Shown: piece by piece, positions 32,699-41,247 of the stretch
How positions within the stretch are numbered: the stretch's first letter is position 1
Layout: each line of letters opens with the position of its first letter
Assembly (NCBI RefSeq): GCF_040545425.1
Contig: NZ_JBEPLW010000005.1
Source: Bhargavaea ullalensis
GTDB taxonomy: Bacteria; Bacillota; Bacilli; Bacillales_A; Planococcaceae
Reading direction: 5' to 3' (one strand)
DNA length: 64,000 bases
Position numbers and translations under genes: made by a program
The notes under the pieces: model-generated
Database searches by the model: none
What the model was told of the DNA's origin: nothing
Seen by the model: only the letters and a program-made list of their open reading frames with translations

Positions 32699-34641
32699 TC
32701 GGAAAGCGGATCAGCGGGCGCTATGAAGTCCTCGGCCTGCTCGGCGGCGGCGGGATGTCCACGGTTTATCTTGCCAGGGATATGATCCTGGACCGCCCGG
32801 TCGCAATCAAAATCCTCCGATACGACCTGGCGGACGAAGAAGAATTGAGGAAGCGGTTCCACCGGGAAGCGCTGTCCGCCACGAGTCTCATCCACCCGAA
32901 CATCGTCAACATTTACGATGTCGGGGAAGACGGAGACCTTCACTATCTGGTCATGGAGTATGTAGAGGGACAGACCCTCAAAGAATATATTCAGGAAAAA
33001 GCCCCTCTTCCCGCCGCCCGCGCAGTGGACATCATGATGCAGCTGTGCGAAGGGATTTCCGCAGCCCATCTTCACGGCATCATCCACCGCGACATCAAGC
33101 CGCAGAACATCTTGATGGACCTTGACGGGAACGTGAAGCTCACCGACTTCGGCATCGCGATGGCGCTTTCCGCCACGGCGCTCACCCGCACGAATTCCGT
33201 CATGGGGACCGTGCATTACCTCTCGCCGGAGCAGGCACGCGGCGGCATTGCGACAAAGCGGTCGGATTTGTATTCGCTCGGCATCGTCCTCTATGAAATG
33301 CTGACCGGAAAGCTCCCGTTTTCCGGGGAGTCGCCGGTGTCGATCGCCCTGAAACACCTCCAGGAAGAGACGCCGCCGGTCAGGGATGAGCGGCCGGATA
33401 TTCCGCAGAGCCTGGAAAATGTCATTTTGAAGGCAACCGCAAAAGACGCGGCGCACCGGTATCCGTCCGCCGAGGCGATGCTGAAGGACCTCAGGACCGT
33501 GCTGTCGCCGGAGCGCAAGGACGAGGCAAAGTTCATCCCGCCTCCCCCTGATGACGATGCGACGAAGGCGATGCCGGCCATCCGGGATCTGCCGGGTGCG
33601 GATCCGGGGGACACCCGGGTGCCCGAACCCGCAGCACCGGCAACCGCCGTGCCGCCGGTGCCGAAAGAAGAGAAAAAAAGGAAAAAGAAAAAATGGCCCT
33701 GGCTCATCGGAGGCGTCGTCCTCCTCGCTGCGCTCGTGGCCATCCTGCTTTATTCGCTCGGTGTGTTTGCCCCGAAACAGGCGGATGTGCCCGATGTCGC
33801 CGGCAAGCCGCTCGAGGAAGCGGTGTCGCTCATACAGGATGCAGGATTTGAAATCGGCAAGCAGACCGAAGAAAATTCGCCCGACGTGGAAAAAGGCGCC
33901 GTGATCCGCACTTCACCGGCGGCAGGCAAGACGAGAGACCTTGGAACCGGGATCGACCTGGTCGTCAGCGCAGGGGAAAAGCCCGTCAAACTGACCGACT
34001 TCACCGGCCGCGACCTGGATTCCATTTCGGATATCCTGGATGAATTCGGCTTTAAAAACGTCCGGACCGAGAACGAGTTTTCCGATGAGCCGGAGGGGAC
34101 CATCATCCGCCAGGATCCAAAAGCGGAAGAGGAGATCATCCCTTCCGAAACCGAGCTCGTCCTGACCTTGAGCAGCGGCATCGAGAAAATCAAGACGAAG
34201 GATTTGTCCGGATTCGATGAGGCCGAGCTGAATGAATACGCCCGGACTTCCGGCTTCAACATCCGGATCACGGCGGAACGTCCATCCGATTCGGTCGAGG
34301 CGGGGAAGGTCATTTCCCAGGAGCCGGCAGCCGGAACGGAACTGGAGCGCGGAGAGACGATCCAGGTGGTGCTTTCCAAAGGTCCTGAGTCCAATCCGGT
34401 CAAGACGTTCATCCAGGGCGTCACAATCCCGTATGAGCCGGCGGAAGAAGGCGCCGAGCAAACCGTGACCATCTATATCAGTGACCTGTCGCACAAAATC
34501 GAGGAACCTGCCGAAGAGTTCAAGATCACGGAAGACACGACAAAGCGGATCCGCATGGAGATCAAGGAAGGCGGAAGCGCCTCGTACCGGATCGAACGGG
34601 ACGGCCAGGTCATTGCCGAGGAGACGATCCCGTATGAATGA
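32695..34641 (+). CDS. prkC: PrkC, membrane PASTA serine/threonine kinase
   Basis: 648 residues. The kinase domain (about 10-270) has GGGGMSTVYLA, the Lys in VAIKIL, HRDIKPQNILM, DFG, and an activation loop with Thr-rich TALTRTNSVMGTVHYLSPEQA. A Lys-rich patch precedes a single transmembrane helix (about 334-358, WPWLIGGVVLLAALVAILL). Outside are three PASTA repeats (about 360-560) and a C-terminal beta-rich domain. The family senses muropeptides and governs spore germination and cell-wall homeostasis. Confidence 0.96.
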   Translation: MIGKRISGRYEVLGLLGGGGMSTVYLARDMILDRPVAIKILRYDLADEEELRKRFHREALSATSLIHPNIVNIYDVGEDGDLHYLVMEYVEGQTLKEYIQEKAPLPAARAVDIMMQLCEGISAAHLHGIIHRDIKPQNILMDLDGNVKLTDFGIAMALSATALTRTNSVMGTVHYLSPEQARGGIATKRSDLYSLGIVLYEMLTGKLPFSGESPVSIALKHLQEETPPVRDERPDIPQSLENVILKATAKDAAHRYPSAEAMLKDLRTVLSPERKDEAKFIPPPPDDDATKAMPAIRDLPGADPGDTRVPEPAAPATAVPPVPKEEKKRKKKKWPWLIGGVVLLAALVAILLYSLGVFAPKQADVPDVAGKPLEEAVSLIQDAGFEIGKQTEENSPDVEKGAVIRTSPAAGKTRDLGTGIDLVVSAGEKPVKLTDFTGRDLDSISDILDEFGFKNVRTENEFSDEPEGTIIRQDPKAEEEIIPSETELVLTLSSGIEKIKTKDLSGFDEAELNEYARTSGFNIRITAERPSDSVEAGKVISQEPAAGTELERGETIQVVLSKGPESNPVKTFIQGVTIPYEPAEEGAEQTVTIYISDLSHKIEEPAEEFKITEDTTKRIRMEIKEGGSASYRIERDGQVIAEETIPYE

Positions 34642-34670
34642 CGGCGGACAAGGAAAGGGAAGGTGAAAGT

Positions 34671-35558
34671 TTGGAGAACGGACAGATCCGAAAAGCGCTG
34701 AGCGGATTTTACTACGTGTACGACAACGGCCGGGTCATCCGAAGCCGGGGAAGGGGCGTGTTCCGCAACCGGGGGGTGACCCCGCTCGTCGGCGACTTCG
34801 TGGACTATGAGGCGGACGGGGACAATGACGCCGTGATCACGCACGTCCACGAGCGGAAAAACGAACTTGTCCGGCCCCCGATCGCCAACGTCGATCAGGC
34901 GCTGCTCGTTTTTTCAATGAAAGAACCCGACTTTGCACCGAGGCTGCTGGACCGCTTCCTGACGGTCATCGAATCGTACGGAGTGGAGCCGATCATCTGC
35001 CTGACCAAAGGGGACCTGCTCGGCGAAGAAGATTCCAGGAAGCTCCGGCCGTATGTTGATTACTACAGTGGAATCGGCTATCCGGTCATTGAAACCCGGA
35101 TCGGGGACGACGGGCTCGCAGCAACAATCCGGCCGTTCCTGGAGGGGAAGACGACCGTCCTCACCGGTCAGTCCGGGGTCGGGAAGTCAACGCTTTTGAA
35201 CTCGCTCATGCCGGAGCTGGAACTGAAGACGGACGAGATTTCGGATGCGCTCGGCCGCGGGCGCCATACGACCCGCCATGTGGAGCTCATCGAATACGGC
35301 GGCGGCCTCGTGGCGGACACGCCCGGATTCAGCTCTCTTGATTTTGAACATATGGAAAAAGAAGACCTGTCGGATTGTTTCATCGAGTTTGCCGAGCTGT
35401 CCGAACAGTGCAAGTTCAGGGGCTGCCTGCACCTGAAAGAACCGAAATGCGCAGTGAAGGCCGCAGTCGAAGCCGGGGATGCCGCCCGGTTCCGCTACGA
35501 CGACTATGTGCTGTTCCTGCAGGAAATCATTGACCGAAAGCCGAGGTATCCTTCATGA
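34671..35558 (+). CDS. rsgA: RsgA, small-subunit assembly GTPase
   Basis: 295 residues from TTG 34671 (family length 298), following GGGAAGGTG; an ATG at 34638 overlapping the prkC stop would add 11 unlike residues. An N-terminal OB-fold (ALSGFYYVY, GDFVDYEADG) precedes a circularly permuted GTPase: CLTKGDLL (G4) comes before GQSGVGKSTLLN (G1) and DTPGFSSLDF (G3). A C-terminal zinc finger follows (CKFRGCLHLKEPKCAV). It tests the maturing 30S decoding centre. Coupled to rpe. Confidence 0.95.
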   Translation: MENGQIRKALSGFYYVYDNGRVIRSRGRGVFRNRGVTPLVGDFVDYEADGDNDAVITHVHERKNELVRPPIANVDQALLVFSMKEPDFAPRLLDRFLTVIESYGVEPIICLTKGDLLGEEDSRKLRPYVDYYSGIGYPVIETRIGDDGLAATIRPFLEGKTTVLTGQSGVGKSTLLNSLMPELELKTDEISDALGRGRHTTRHVELIEYGGGLVADTPGFSSLDFEHMEKEDLSDCFIEFAELSEQCKFRGCLHLKEPKCAVKAAVEAGDAARFRYDDYVLFLQEIIDRKPRYPS

Positions 35559-36220
35559 TCAAAATCGCACCCTCCATCTTGTCCGCAGACTTCGCAAAAC
35601 TGGCAGAAGAAGTGAAAGAAGTCGAACGTGCGGGCGCAGACTATATCCATATCGATGTCATGGACGGCCATTTCGTTCCGAACATCACATTTGGCCCGCT
35701 GGCCGTCCGGGCGCTCCGTCCCGTGACGGAGCTGCCGCTTGACGTTCACCTCATGATCGAGAATCCGGACCGCTATATCCCGGAATTTGCTGAAGCGGGG
35801 GCGGACATCATCACCGTGCATGCAGAAGCATGCCCGCATCTGCACAGAACCGTCCAGCTCATCCGCTCGCACGGCGTGAAGGCGGGGGTCGTGCTGAACC
35901 CGCACACACCGCCGGATGTGCTGGATTATGTGATCGGCGAGCTGGACATGGTCCTGATCATGACGGTGAACCCCGGTTTCGGCGGACAGTCGTTCATCCG
36001 GGAAGTCGTGCCGAAGATCGAGCGCACTGCGGCCATGATCAAAGAACGCGGCCTGGACACCGAAATTGAAGTGGACGGCGGCGTCACCGAAGACACCGTC
36101 GCCGAATGTGCGCGTGCCGGCGCCACGGTATTCGTCGCCGGTTCCGCCATCTTCGGGAAGGAAGACCGGCCGGCCGCCCTTCAGGGAATCCGGAACGCGG
36201 CTGCAGCTGCCCTGCAATGA
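35555..36220 (+). CDS. rpe: Ribulose-phosphate 3-epimerase
   Basis: 221 residues, TIM barrel. IAPSILSADFAKL at the start; metal and catalytic residues in HIDVMDGHFVPNITFGP (near 30-50), HLMIENPD, MTVNPGFGGQSFI (near 140) and EVDGGVTEDT. It interconverts ribulose 5-phosphate and xylulose 5-phosphate in the pentose phosphate pathway. Overlaps rsgA and thiN by four bases each. Confidence 0.96.
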   Translation: MIKIAPSILSADFAKLAEEVKEVERAGADYIHIDVMDGHFVPNITFGPLAVRALRPVTELPLDVHLMIENPDRYIPEFAEAGADIITVHAEACPHLHRTVQLIRSHGVKAGVVLNPHTPPDVLDYVIGELDMVLIMTVNPGFGGQSFIREVVPKIERTAAMIKERGLDTEIEVDGGVTEDTVAECARAGATVFVAGSAIFGKEDRPAALQGIRNAAAAALQ

Positions 36221-36873
36221 CGGCGGAAGCGGTGATCGTGGCGGGGGGCCCAAAGAGCGGCATCCCGCCGCTTGAAAACCTCTCCCGGCCGGATGCCGTG
36301 TTTTACGGAGCCGACCGGGGAGCGCTGCGTCTTGTGAGGAGCGGGATCCGACCGGTCGTTTCCGTCGGTGATTTTGACTCTGTTTCGGAGCTGGAGCTCG
36401 AGGAGATCCGTTCGGGGAGCGGCCGTCTTCTCCGGATGCCGGCGGAAAAAGACGAAACCGACACCGAGCTGGCGCTGCTTGAGGCGGTGGCTGCGGGGCC
36501 GGATCGGATCACGCTGACCGGTGTGACGGGCGGCCGGCTTGACCACGCCCAGTCCGCCCTGCACGCGGTATGCCGGTTGCAGGCCGCCCATCCGGAGATC
36601 CGCTTCAGGATCCTCGACCGGTTCAATGAGCTGACTTTTCTGCTCCCCGGGGAGAACAGGATCAGAAAGCGGGCGGAATTTCCTTATGTCTCTTTCTTTT
36701 CTTTCGGGGAACGGGTGGAGGGGATGACCCTTCGCGGGTTCCGCTATGAAGCGGACGGCGGCCTTCTCTTGCCGGGCACGACCCTATATACGAGCAATGA
36801 GCTGCTTTCGGAGGTCTGTACTATCTCATTCCAGACAGGCATATGTTTGATGATAAGAAGCACCGATGCCTGA
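36217..36873 (+). CDS. thiN: Thiamine pyrophosphokinase
   Basis: 218 residues from ATG 36217, overlapping the rpe stop. Family motifs: FYGADRGALRLV near 30, SVGDFDSVS near 50 with the catalytic acidic residues, EKDETDTELAL near 80 and TGVTGGRLDHA near 100. It transfers pyrophosphate from ATP to thiamine. The rsgA-rpe-thiN-spoVM order is the B. subtilis one. Confidence 0.94.
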   Translation: MTAEAVIVAGGPKSGIPPLENLSRPDAVFYGADRGALRLVRSGIRPVVSVGDFDSVSELELEEIRSGSGRLLRMPAEKDETDTELALLEAVAAGPDRITLTGVTGGRLDHAQSALHAVCRLQAAHPEIRFRILDRFNELTFLLPGENRIRKRAEFPYVSFFSFGERVEGMTLRGFRYEADGGLLLPGTTLYTSNELLSEVCTISFQTGICLMIRSTDA

Positions 36874-36887
36874 AAGGAGCGGAAAAA

Positions 36888-37028
36888 ATGAGAGTGTACA
36901 CGTTCCGGCTGCCCAAAATGGTGAGCAGCGTTGCTAGAAGATGCATGCAGCTGTTCTTCAAGGAGGAAAGCAGCAGCAGTGCCCCGACCGTCCAAAAGAA
37001 GAAGCGCAAACGCAAAATGCCGGGCTGA
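36888..37028 (+). CDS. spoVM: SpoVM-like spore morphogenesis peptide with C-terminal extension
   Basis: 46 residues. AAAGGAG stands nine bases before ATG 36888. The first 26 residues align with B. subtilis SpoVM (26 residues): MRVYTFRLPKM here against MKFYTIKLPKF, with the helix-breaking Pro9 and a following basic amphipathic helix (VARRCMQLFF). It lies exactly between thiN and rpmB, the spoVM locus. SpoVM recognises the convex forespore membrane and anchors SpoIVA there to start coat and cortex assembly. The extra 20 residues (SSSS, then KKKRKRK) are unusual for the family. The stop codon overlaps a bidirectional terminator. Confidence 0.85.
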   Translation: MRVYTFRLPKMVSSVARRCMQLFFKEESSSSAPTVQKKKRKRKMPG

Positions 37029-37052
37029 CATTATGTCAGCCCGGCATTTTCA
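37014..37052. terminator. Bidirectional terminator between spoVM and rpmB
   Basis: AAAATGCCGGGCTGACAT and ATGTCAGCCCGGCATTTT form a near-perfect palindrome with T or A runs on both sides. It overlaps the spoVM stop and ends 17 bases before the rpmB stop. Confidence 0.9.
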
Positions 37053-37068
37053 CTTGCTTTATCAAAGG

Positions 37069-37257
37069 TCACACACGCTCGACTTTGCCGGATTTCAGCG
37101 CACGGGCGGATACCCATACACGCTTCGGCTTGCCATCGACCATGATGCGCACTTTCTGGAGGTTGGCACCCCAAGTGCGGCGGTTGGCGTTCATAGCGTG
37201 GGAGCGCTTGTTGCCTGCAACGGCTTTGCGTCCGGTCACTACACATTGCTTGGACAT
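37069..37257 (-). CDS. rpmB: 50S ribosomal protein L28
   Basis: 62 residues from ATG 37257 (MSKQCVVTGRKAVAGNKRSH), with AGGAGG eight bases ahead on the minus strand; the longer frame upstream is untranslated leader. GRKAVAGNKRSHAMN and VWVSARALKSGKVERV are L28 signatures. Only one Cys is present, so this is the zinc-free form. Its reversed orientation between spoVM and yloU matches B. subtilis. Confidence 0.96.
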   Translation of the reverse strand: MSKQCVVTGRKAVAGNKRSHAMNANRRTWGANLQKVRIMVDGKPKRVWVSARALKSGKVERV

Positions 37258-37323
37258 ATGATTTCCCTCCTCTTCGGTGAAGATGAAGACGGTTCTTCCT
37301 TGCGTCATCTCACATACTAAAAT

Positions 37324-37352
37324 AATTTATCACAAAGAGGGAGCCGTTGCAA
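37324..37352 (-). promoter_or_regulatory. Putative promoter of rpmB
   Basis: On the minus strand TTGCAA (37352-37347), 17 bases, TAAATT (37329-37324). Moderate consensus match within the 224-base rpmB-yloU divergent region, which otherwise holds only the two ribosome sites and a TACAAT at 37441 (possible yloU -10 with no good -35). Confidence 0.4.
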
Positions 37353-37481
37353 CACGAAACAGGGAGTTCATCAAGAAAAAAACCTTTACACTGCGAAAGA
37401 CCCCGTCGGGATGCGCCTTTTCTAATAGTGGACGGTATAGTACAATGACGATAGTCAAATTGGACTTTAGGAGGCGTTACC

Positions 37482-37844
37482 ATGTCGATCGGACTGGAAA
37501 ATGAATTCGGCAAAATTGAAATTTCGAATGATGTGATCGCCCAGGCGGCCGGCGGCGCAGCCGTTGAATGCTATGGAATCGTCGGAATGGCATCGAGGCA
37601 TCAGATCCGCGATGGCCTGACTGATATTCTCCGGAAAGAGAACTTCACCAAAGGCGTCATCGTGCGAAATGTCGGCGATGACCTCCATATCGACATGTAT
37701 GTGATCGTCGGGTACGGAACGAAAATTACCGAAGTCGCTTACCAGGTCCAGTCAAAAGTGAAATATACGCTGAGCAGGCTGCTCGGAATGGCGGTAGGCT
37801 CCGTCAACATTTTTGTCCAGGGAGTCCGTGTGACGAACCTGTAA
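37482..37844 (+). CDS. yloU: Asp23/Gls24 family protein YloU
   Basis: 120 residues. GLENEFGKIEISNDVIAQAA at the start and VNIFVQGVRV at the end are Asp23-family signatures. Members associate with the membrane envelope and respond to cell-wall or alkaline stress; no exact role is established for this paralogue. TAGGAGG stands before the ATG. It always precedes yloV in Bacillales, and the 19-base gap suggests one transcript. Confidence 0.92.
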   Translation: MSIGLENEFGKIEISNDVIAQAAGGAAVECYGIVGMASRHQIRDGLTDILRKENFTKGVIVRNVGDDLHIDMYVIVGYGTKITEVAYQVQSKVKYTLSRLLGMAVGSVNIFVQGVRVTNL

Positions 37845-37863
37845 AAGGAGGAAGCGAACGGTT

Positions 37864-39528
37864 ATGAAACATTTAAACGGGCATCGATTTGCGGAGATGG
37901 TGAAGATGGGCTCCCATCACCTGTCCGATAACGCAGATTACGTTGATTCGCTCAACGTGTTCCCGGTCCCGGACGGCGACACGGGAACGAATATGAACTT
38001 GTCCATGACTTCCGGCGCAAAAGAAACGGAACGCGTCGCAGAAGATCATATCGGCAAAACCGCGCAGGCTTTGGCGAAGGGTCTCCTGATGGGCGCCCGC
38101 GGAAACTCGGGCGTCATCCTGTCCCAGCTTTTCCGTGGCTTCAGCAAGGAGATCGAGCAGGAGGAAGAGCTGACCGCCAAAACATTCGCAGGCGCTTTCC
38201 AGGCAGGCGTGGACACGGCCTATAAGGCGGTCATGAAGCCGGTGGAAGGGACCATCCTGACAGTCGCGAAAGACGCGGCAAGAAAAGCGGTCGAAACGGC
38301 CGAGGCAGATGAAGACCTCATTCGTGTCATGGAAGCGCTCACCGACGAAGCCAGGGCATCCCTCAAGCGCACGCCGGACCTGCTGCCCGTATTGAAGGAA
38401 GTCGGCGTTGTCGACAGCGGCGGACAGGGACTCGTGTTCGTCTATGAAGGATTCCTCGCGGCGATGAAGGGCGAAAAGCTTCCCGAGCGCAGCGCAGAAG
38501 TTTCGATGGACGACCTCATCAGCGCCGAGCACCACAAAAGTGTGCAGGCCTTCATGGATACATCCGACATCGAATTCGGCTACTGCACGGAGTTCATGGT
38601 GCGCTTTGAAAAGGACAAGACGGAGAACCATCCGTTCGATGAACAGAAATTCCGCGAAGACCTGAGCGGATATGGAGATTCGCTGCTCGTCATCTCGGAT
38701 GACGAACTCGCAAAAGTACATATCCACTCCGAAGAGCCGGGCGACGTGCTCACCTACGGCCAACGGTACGGCAGTCTCATCAACATCAAAATCGAGAACA
38801 TGCGCCAGCAGCACACCGCAATCGTCGGGGAAGGCCACCGGGCAGAACGGCCGGCAAAGACTGGCGAGACCCATCCGTATGCCGTCATCACGGTGTCGAT
38901 GGGACCGGGGATCGCAGAACTCTTCAAGAGCATCGGTGCCTCCGCGGTGATCGAAGGCGGCCAGACGATGAATCCGTCGACAGAAGACATCGTTGAAGCG
39001 ATCCGCCGGGTCGGCGCCGAACGGGCGCTTATCCTGCCGAACAACAAGAACATCATCATGGCTGCCGAACAGGCGGCGGAAATGGCCGGAATCGAAGCGG
39101 CCGTCGTGCCGACAAAGACGGTGCCGCAGGGCCTGGCGGCCATTCTTGCATTCAATCCGGAAGCCACTGTCGAGGAAAATGCCAATGCGATGACATCCGC
39201 TTTTTCCCATGTGCGGACAGGCCAGGTGACTACGGCGGTTCGCGACACCACAATCGACGGCGTCGCCATCCAAAAAGACGACTTCATGGCGATTGCGGAA
39301 GGGAAAATCGTCAAGTCCGGGGCTTCTCTCGACGAAGTGACCCGGTCCCTGCTCGACGGTCTGATCGACGGCGATTCGGAGATTGTGACCATCTTGTACG
39401 GCACCGGTGCGACCGCTGAAGAAGCAGAGCGGCTCGCTTCCCATATCGAAGCAAGCCACCCGGAAGTGGAAGTGGAAATCCACGACGGCAAACAGCCGCT
39501 TTACCCGTATATCCTCTCGGTGGAGTGA
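37864..39528 (+). CDS. yloV: YloV, DAK2-domain protein (fatty acid kinase FakA type)
   Basis: 554 residues. The N-terminal DAK2 nucleotide-binding domain has NVFPVPDGDTGTNMNLSM near 30, with the Asp metal ligands, and KGLLMGARGNSGVILSQLFRG near 80. A middle domain and a C-terminal EDD-like segment follow (TVSMGPGIAELFKSIGA, LPNNKNIIMAAEQAAE). FakA of Staphylococcus phosphorylates fatty acids bound to a FakB partner for phospholipid synthesis; that role is inferred here. The operon is unlinked to fakB but near the fapR-plsX genes. Confidence 0.9.
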   Translation: MKHLNGHRFAEMVKMGSHHLSDNADYVDSLNVFPVPDGDTGTNMNLSMTSGAKETERVAEDHIGKTAQALAKGLLMGARGNSGVILSQLFRGFSKEIEQEEELTAKTFAGAFQAGVDTAYKAVMKPVEGTILTVAKDAARKAVETAEADEDLIRVMEALTDEARASLKRTPDLLPVLKEVGVVDSGGQGLVFVYEGFLAAMKGEKLPERSAEVSMDDLISAEHHKSVQAFMDTSDIEFGYCTEFMVRFEKDKTENHPFDEQKFREDLSGYGDSLLVISDDELAKVHIHSEEPGDVLTYGQRYGSLINIKIENMRQQHTAIVGEGHRAERPAKTGETHPYAVITVSMGPGIAELFKSIGASAVIEGGQTMNPSTEDIVEAIRRVGAERALILPNNKNIIMAAEQAAEMAGIEAAVVPTKTVPQGLAAILAFNPEATVEENANAMTSAFSHVRTGQVTTAVRDTTIDGVAIQKDDFMAIAEGKIVKSGASLDEVTRSLLDGLIDGDSEIVTILYGTGATAEEAERLASHIEASHPEVEVEIHDGKQPLYPYILSVE

Positions 39529-39532
39529 ATGG

Positions 39533-39563
39533 ACGGCGCACCGCATTCCGGTGTGCCGTTTCA
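39533..39563 (+). terminator. Hairpin after yloV
   Basis: ACGGCGCACCG, loop CATTC, CGGTGTGCCGT with a single wobble pair, then TTTC. The short T run makes efficiency doubtful. A second short dyad AAAGCGC/GCGCTTT follows at 39565-39584. Confidence 0.6.
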
Positions 39564-39602
39564 ACAAAGCGCCGGAAAGCGCTTTCAAGACGAACGTGTG
39601 TT

Positions 39603-39631
39603 TTGAGTCTGGTGCCGAAATCGTGTAAAAT
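39603..39631 (+). promoter_or_regulatory. Sigma-A promoter of the sda operon
   Basis: TTGAGT (39603-39608), 17 bases, TAAAAT (39626-39631) with TG in front of the -10. It lies 35 bases before sdaAB. Confidence 0.7.
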
Positions 39632-39665
39632 AAGAAAAGAGAGTCCTGAAGGAGGACAACCATCG

Positions 39666-40328
39666 ATGAAATTCAGATCAGTGTTCGATATCATCGGCCC
39701 GGTCATGGTCGGGCCGTCTTCATCCCATACGGCGGGCGCCGCCCGGATCGGCCGCGTCGCCAGGACCCTGTTCGGCCGTCAGCCGGAATGGGCGGAAATC
39801 CGTTTGTACGGATCGTTTGCCGAGACATACAAAGGCCACGGAACCGATGTGGCGATTGTCGGCGGCCTGCTTGACTATGATACCGATGACGACCGGATCC
39901 GCACGGCCTTTGAAGATGCCGAACGGCTCGGAATGCGGTATGAATTCATAGCCGAGGAAGAGGAGCCGGAGCATCCGAACACGGCGAAGCTGCGGATCGG
40001 CGACAAAGACGGGGAAATGGAACTGACGGGCATCTCGATCGGCGGAGGCAAGATGGAAGTGACCGAGCTGAACGGCTTTCCACTCCGTTTGACCGGCCAT
40101 TATCCGGCGCTTCTCATCGTGCACCATGACCGGCCCGGCGTGATTGCCGGCGTGAGCAACGCACTGGCCGCCGAGGGCATCAACATCGCCCATATGGAAT
40201 GCGGCCGGAAAGAAAAAGGGGAGATGGCGCTCATGGTCATCGAGGTTGACCAGATCATCGACGAGGCCATGATCCGCCTGATCTCCGGACTGGACAATGT
40301 GACGCAAGTCTCGATTCTTGCAGACTAA
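39666..40328 (+). CDS. sdaAB: L-serine dehydratase beta subunit
   Basis: 220 residues, identical in length to B. subtilis SdaAB. ATG 39666 follows AGGAGGACAACC. Starts FRSVFDIIGPVMVGPSSSHTAG, the conserved serine-binding loop. The C-terminal ACT domain (about 145-220: LLIVHHDRPGVIAGVSNALA) probably senses an amino acid. Together with SdaAA it deaminates L-serine to pyruvate and ammonia. Confidence 0.95.
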   Translation: MKFRSVFDIIGPVMVGPSSSHTAGAARIGRVARTLFGRQPEWAEIRLYGSFAETYKGHGTDVAIVGGLLDYDTDDDRIRTAFEDAERLGMRYEFIAEEEEPEHPNTAKLRIGDKDGEMELTGISIGGGKMEVTELNGFPLRLTGHYPALLIVHHDRPGVIAGVSNALAAEGINIAHMECGRKEKGEMALMVIEVDQIIDEAMIRLISGLDNVTQVSILAD

Positions 40329-40344
40329 CAAAGGGGGAATCCCG

Positions 40345-41247
40345 TTGGATATTTTATTCTCATCGGTCAAAGAGCTGGTCGCGCTTGCGGAGGAATCCGG
40401 CAAGCCGATTTCGGAAATCATGATCGAGCAGGAGATGCAGATTACAAAGCGGACGAGAGAACAGGTCGTCTCGCAGATGGAACGCAACCTGGAAGTCATG
40501 GAGGAGGCGGTTGAGAAGGGGCTGAAGGGCGTCCACTCGACTTCCGGACTGACCGGCGGAGATGCGGTGCTGCTCCAGACGTATATCAAGAGCGGCAATT
40601 CGCTGTCGGGCGATCTGCTGCTCGACGCGGTCAGCAAAGCCGTCGCGACCAATGAAGTGAACGCGGCGATGGGCATGATTTGCGCCACGCCGACCGCCGG
40701 GGCAGCAGGCATCGTGCCGGGGACGCTGTTCGCGGTGAAGGAAAAGCTGAATCCGACGCGGGAGCAGATGGTCAACTTCCTCTTCACGTCGGGCGCTTTC
40801 GGTTTCGTTGTCGCTAACAACGCGTCGATCTCGGGAGCGGCGGGCGGCTGCCAGGCGGAAACCGGCTCCGCCGCCTCGATGGCTGCGGCCGCCATCGTGG
40901 AGATGGCGGGCGGTACGCCCCAGCAGAGCGCGCATGCCTTCTCGATCGTCATGAAAAACATGCTCGGCCTCGTCTGTGACCCGGTTGCCGGCCTTGTCGA
41001 AGTGCCGTGCGTCAAGCGTAACGCAATGGGAGCCGCGAAGGCGCTCGTCGGTGCGGACATGGCGCTTGCGGGTATCGTCAGCGTGATCCCGACGGACGAA
41101 GTGATCGAGGCGATGCACCGGATCGGCCGTTCGATGCCTTCCGCACTGCGTGAAACGGCCAAGGGCGGCCTTGCGGCGACGCCGACCGGCAAGCGGCTCG
41201 AATCGGAAATCTTCGGAAAGAAGGCAGCCGAAAGTGGCGTTGAGTGA
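40345..41247 (+). CDS. sdaAA: L-serine dehydratase alpha subunit (iron-sulfur)
   Basis: 300 residues from TTG 40345, with AAGGGGG seven bases ahead; an in-frame TTG at 40318 lies inside sdaAB and has no site. Conserved segments: STSGLTGGDAVLLQ near 60, MGMICATPTAGAAGI near 110, and the [4Fe-4S] cysteines in GGCQAETGSAAS and VCDPVAGLVEVPCVKRNA. Reaction as for sdaAB; the cluster is oxygen sensitive in this family. It overlaps recG by 14 bases. Confidence 0.95.
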   Translation: MDILFSSVKELVALAEESGKPISEIMIEQEMQITKRTREQVVSQMERNLEVMEEAVEKGLKGVHSTSGLTGGDAVLLQTYIKSGNSLSGDLLLDAVSKAVATNEVNAAMGMICATPTAGAAGIVPGTLFAVKEKLNPTREQMVNFLFTSGAFGFVVANNASISGAAGGCQAETGSAASMAAAAIVEMAGGTPQQSAHAFSIVMKNMLGLVCDPVAGLVEVPCVKRNAMGAAKALVGADMALAGIVSVIPTDEVIEAMHRIGRSMPSALRETAKGGLAATPTGKRLESEIFGKKAAESGVE

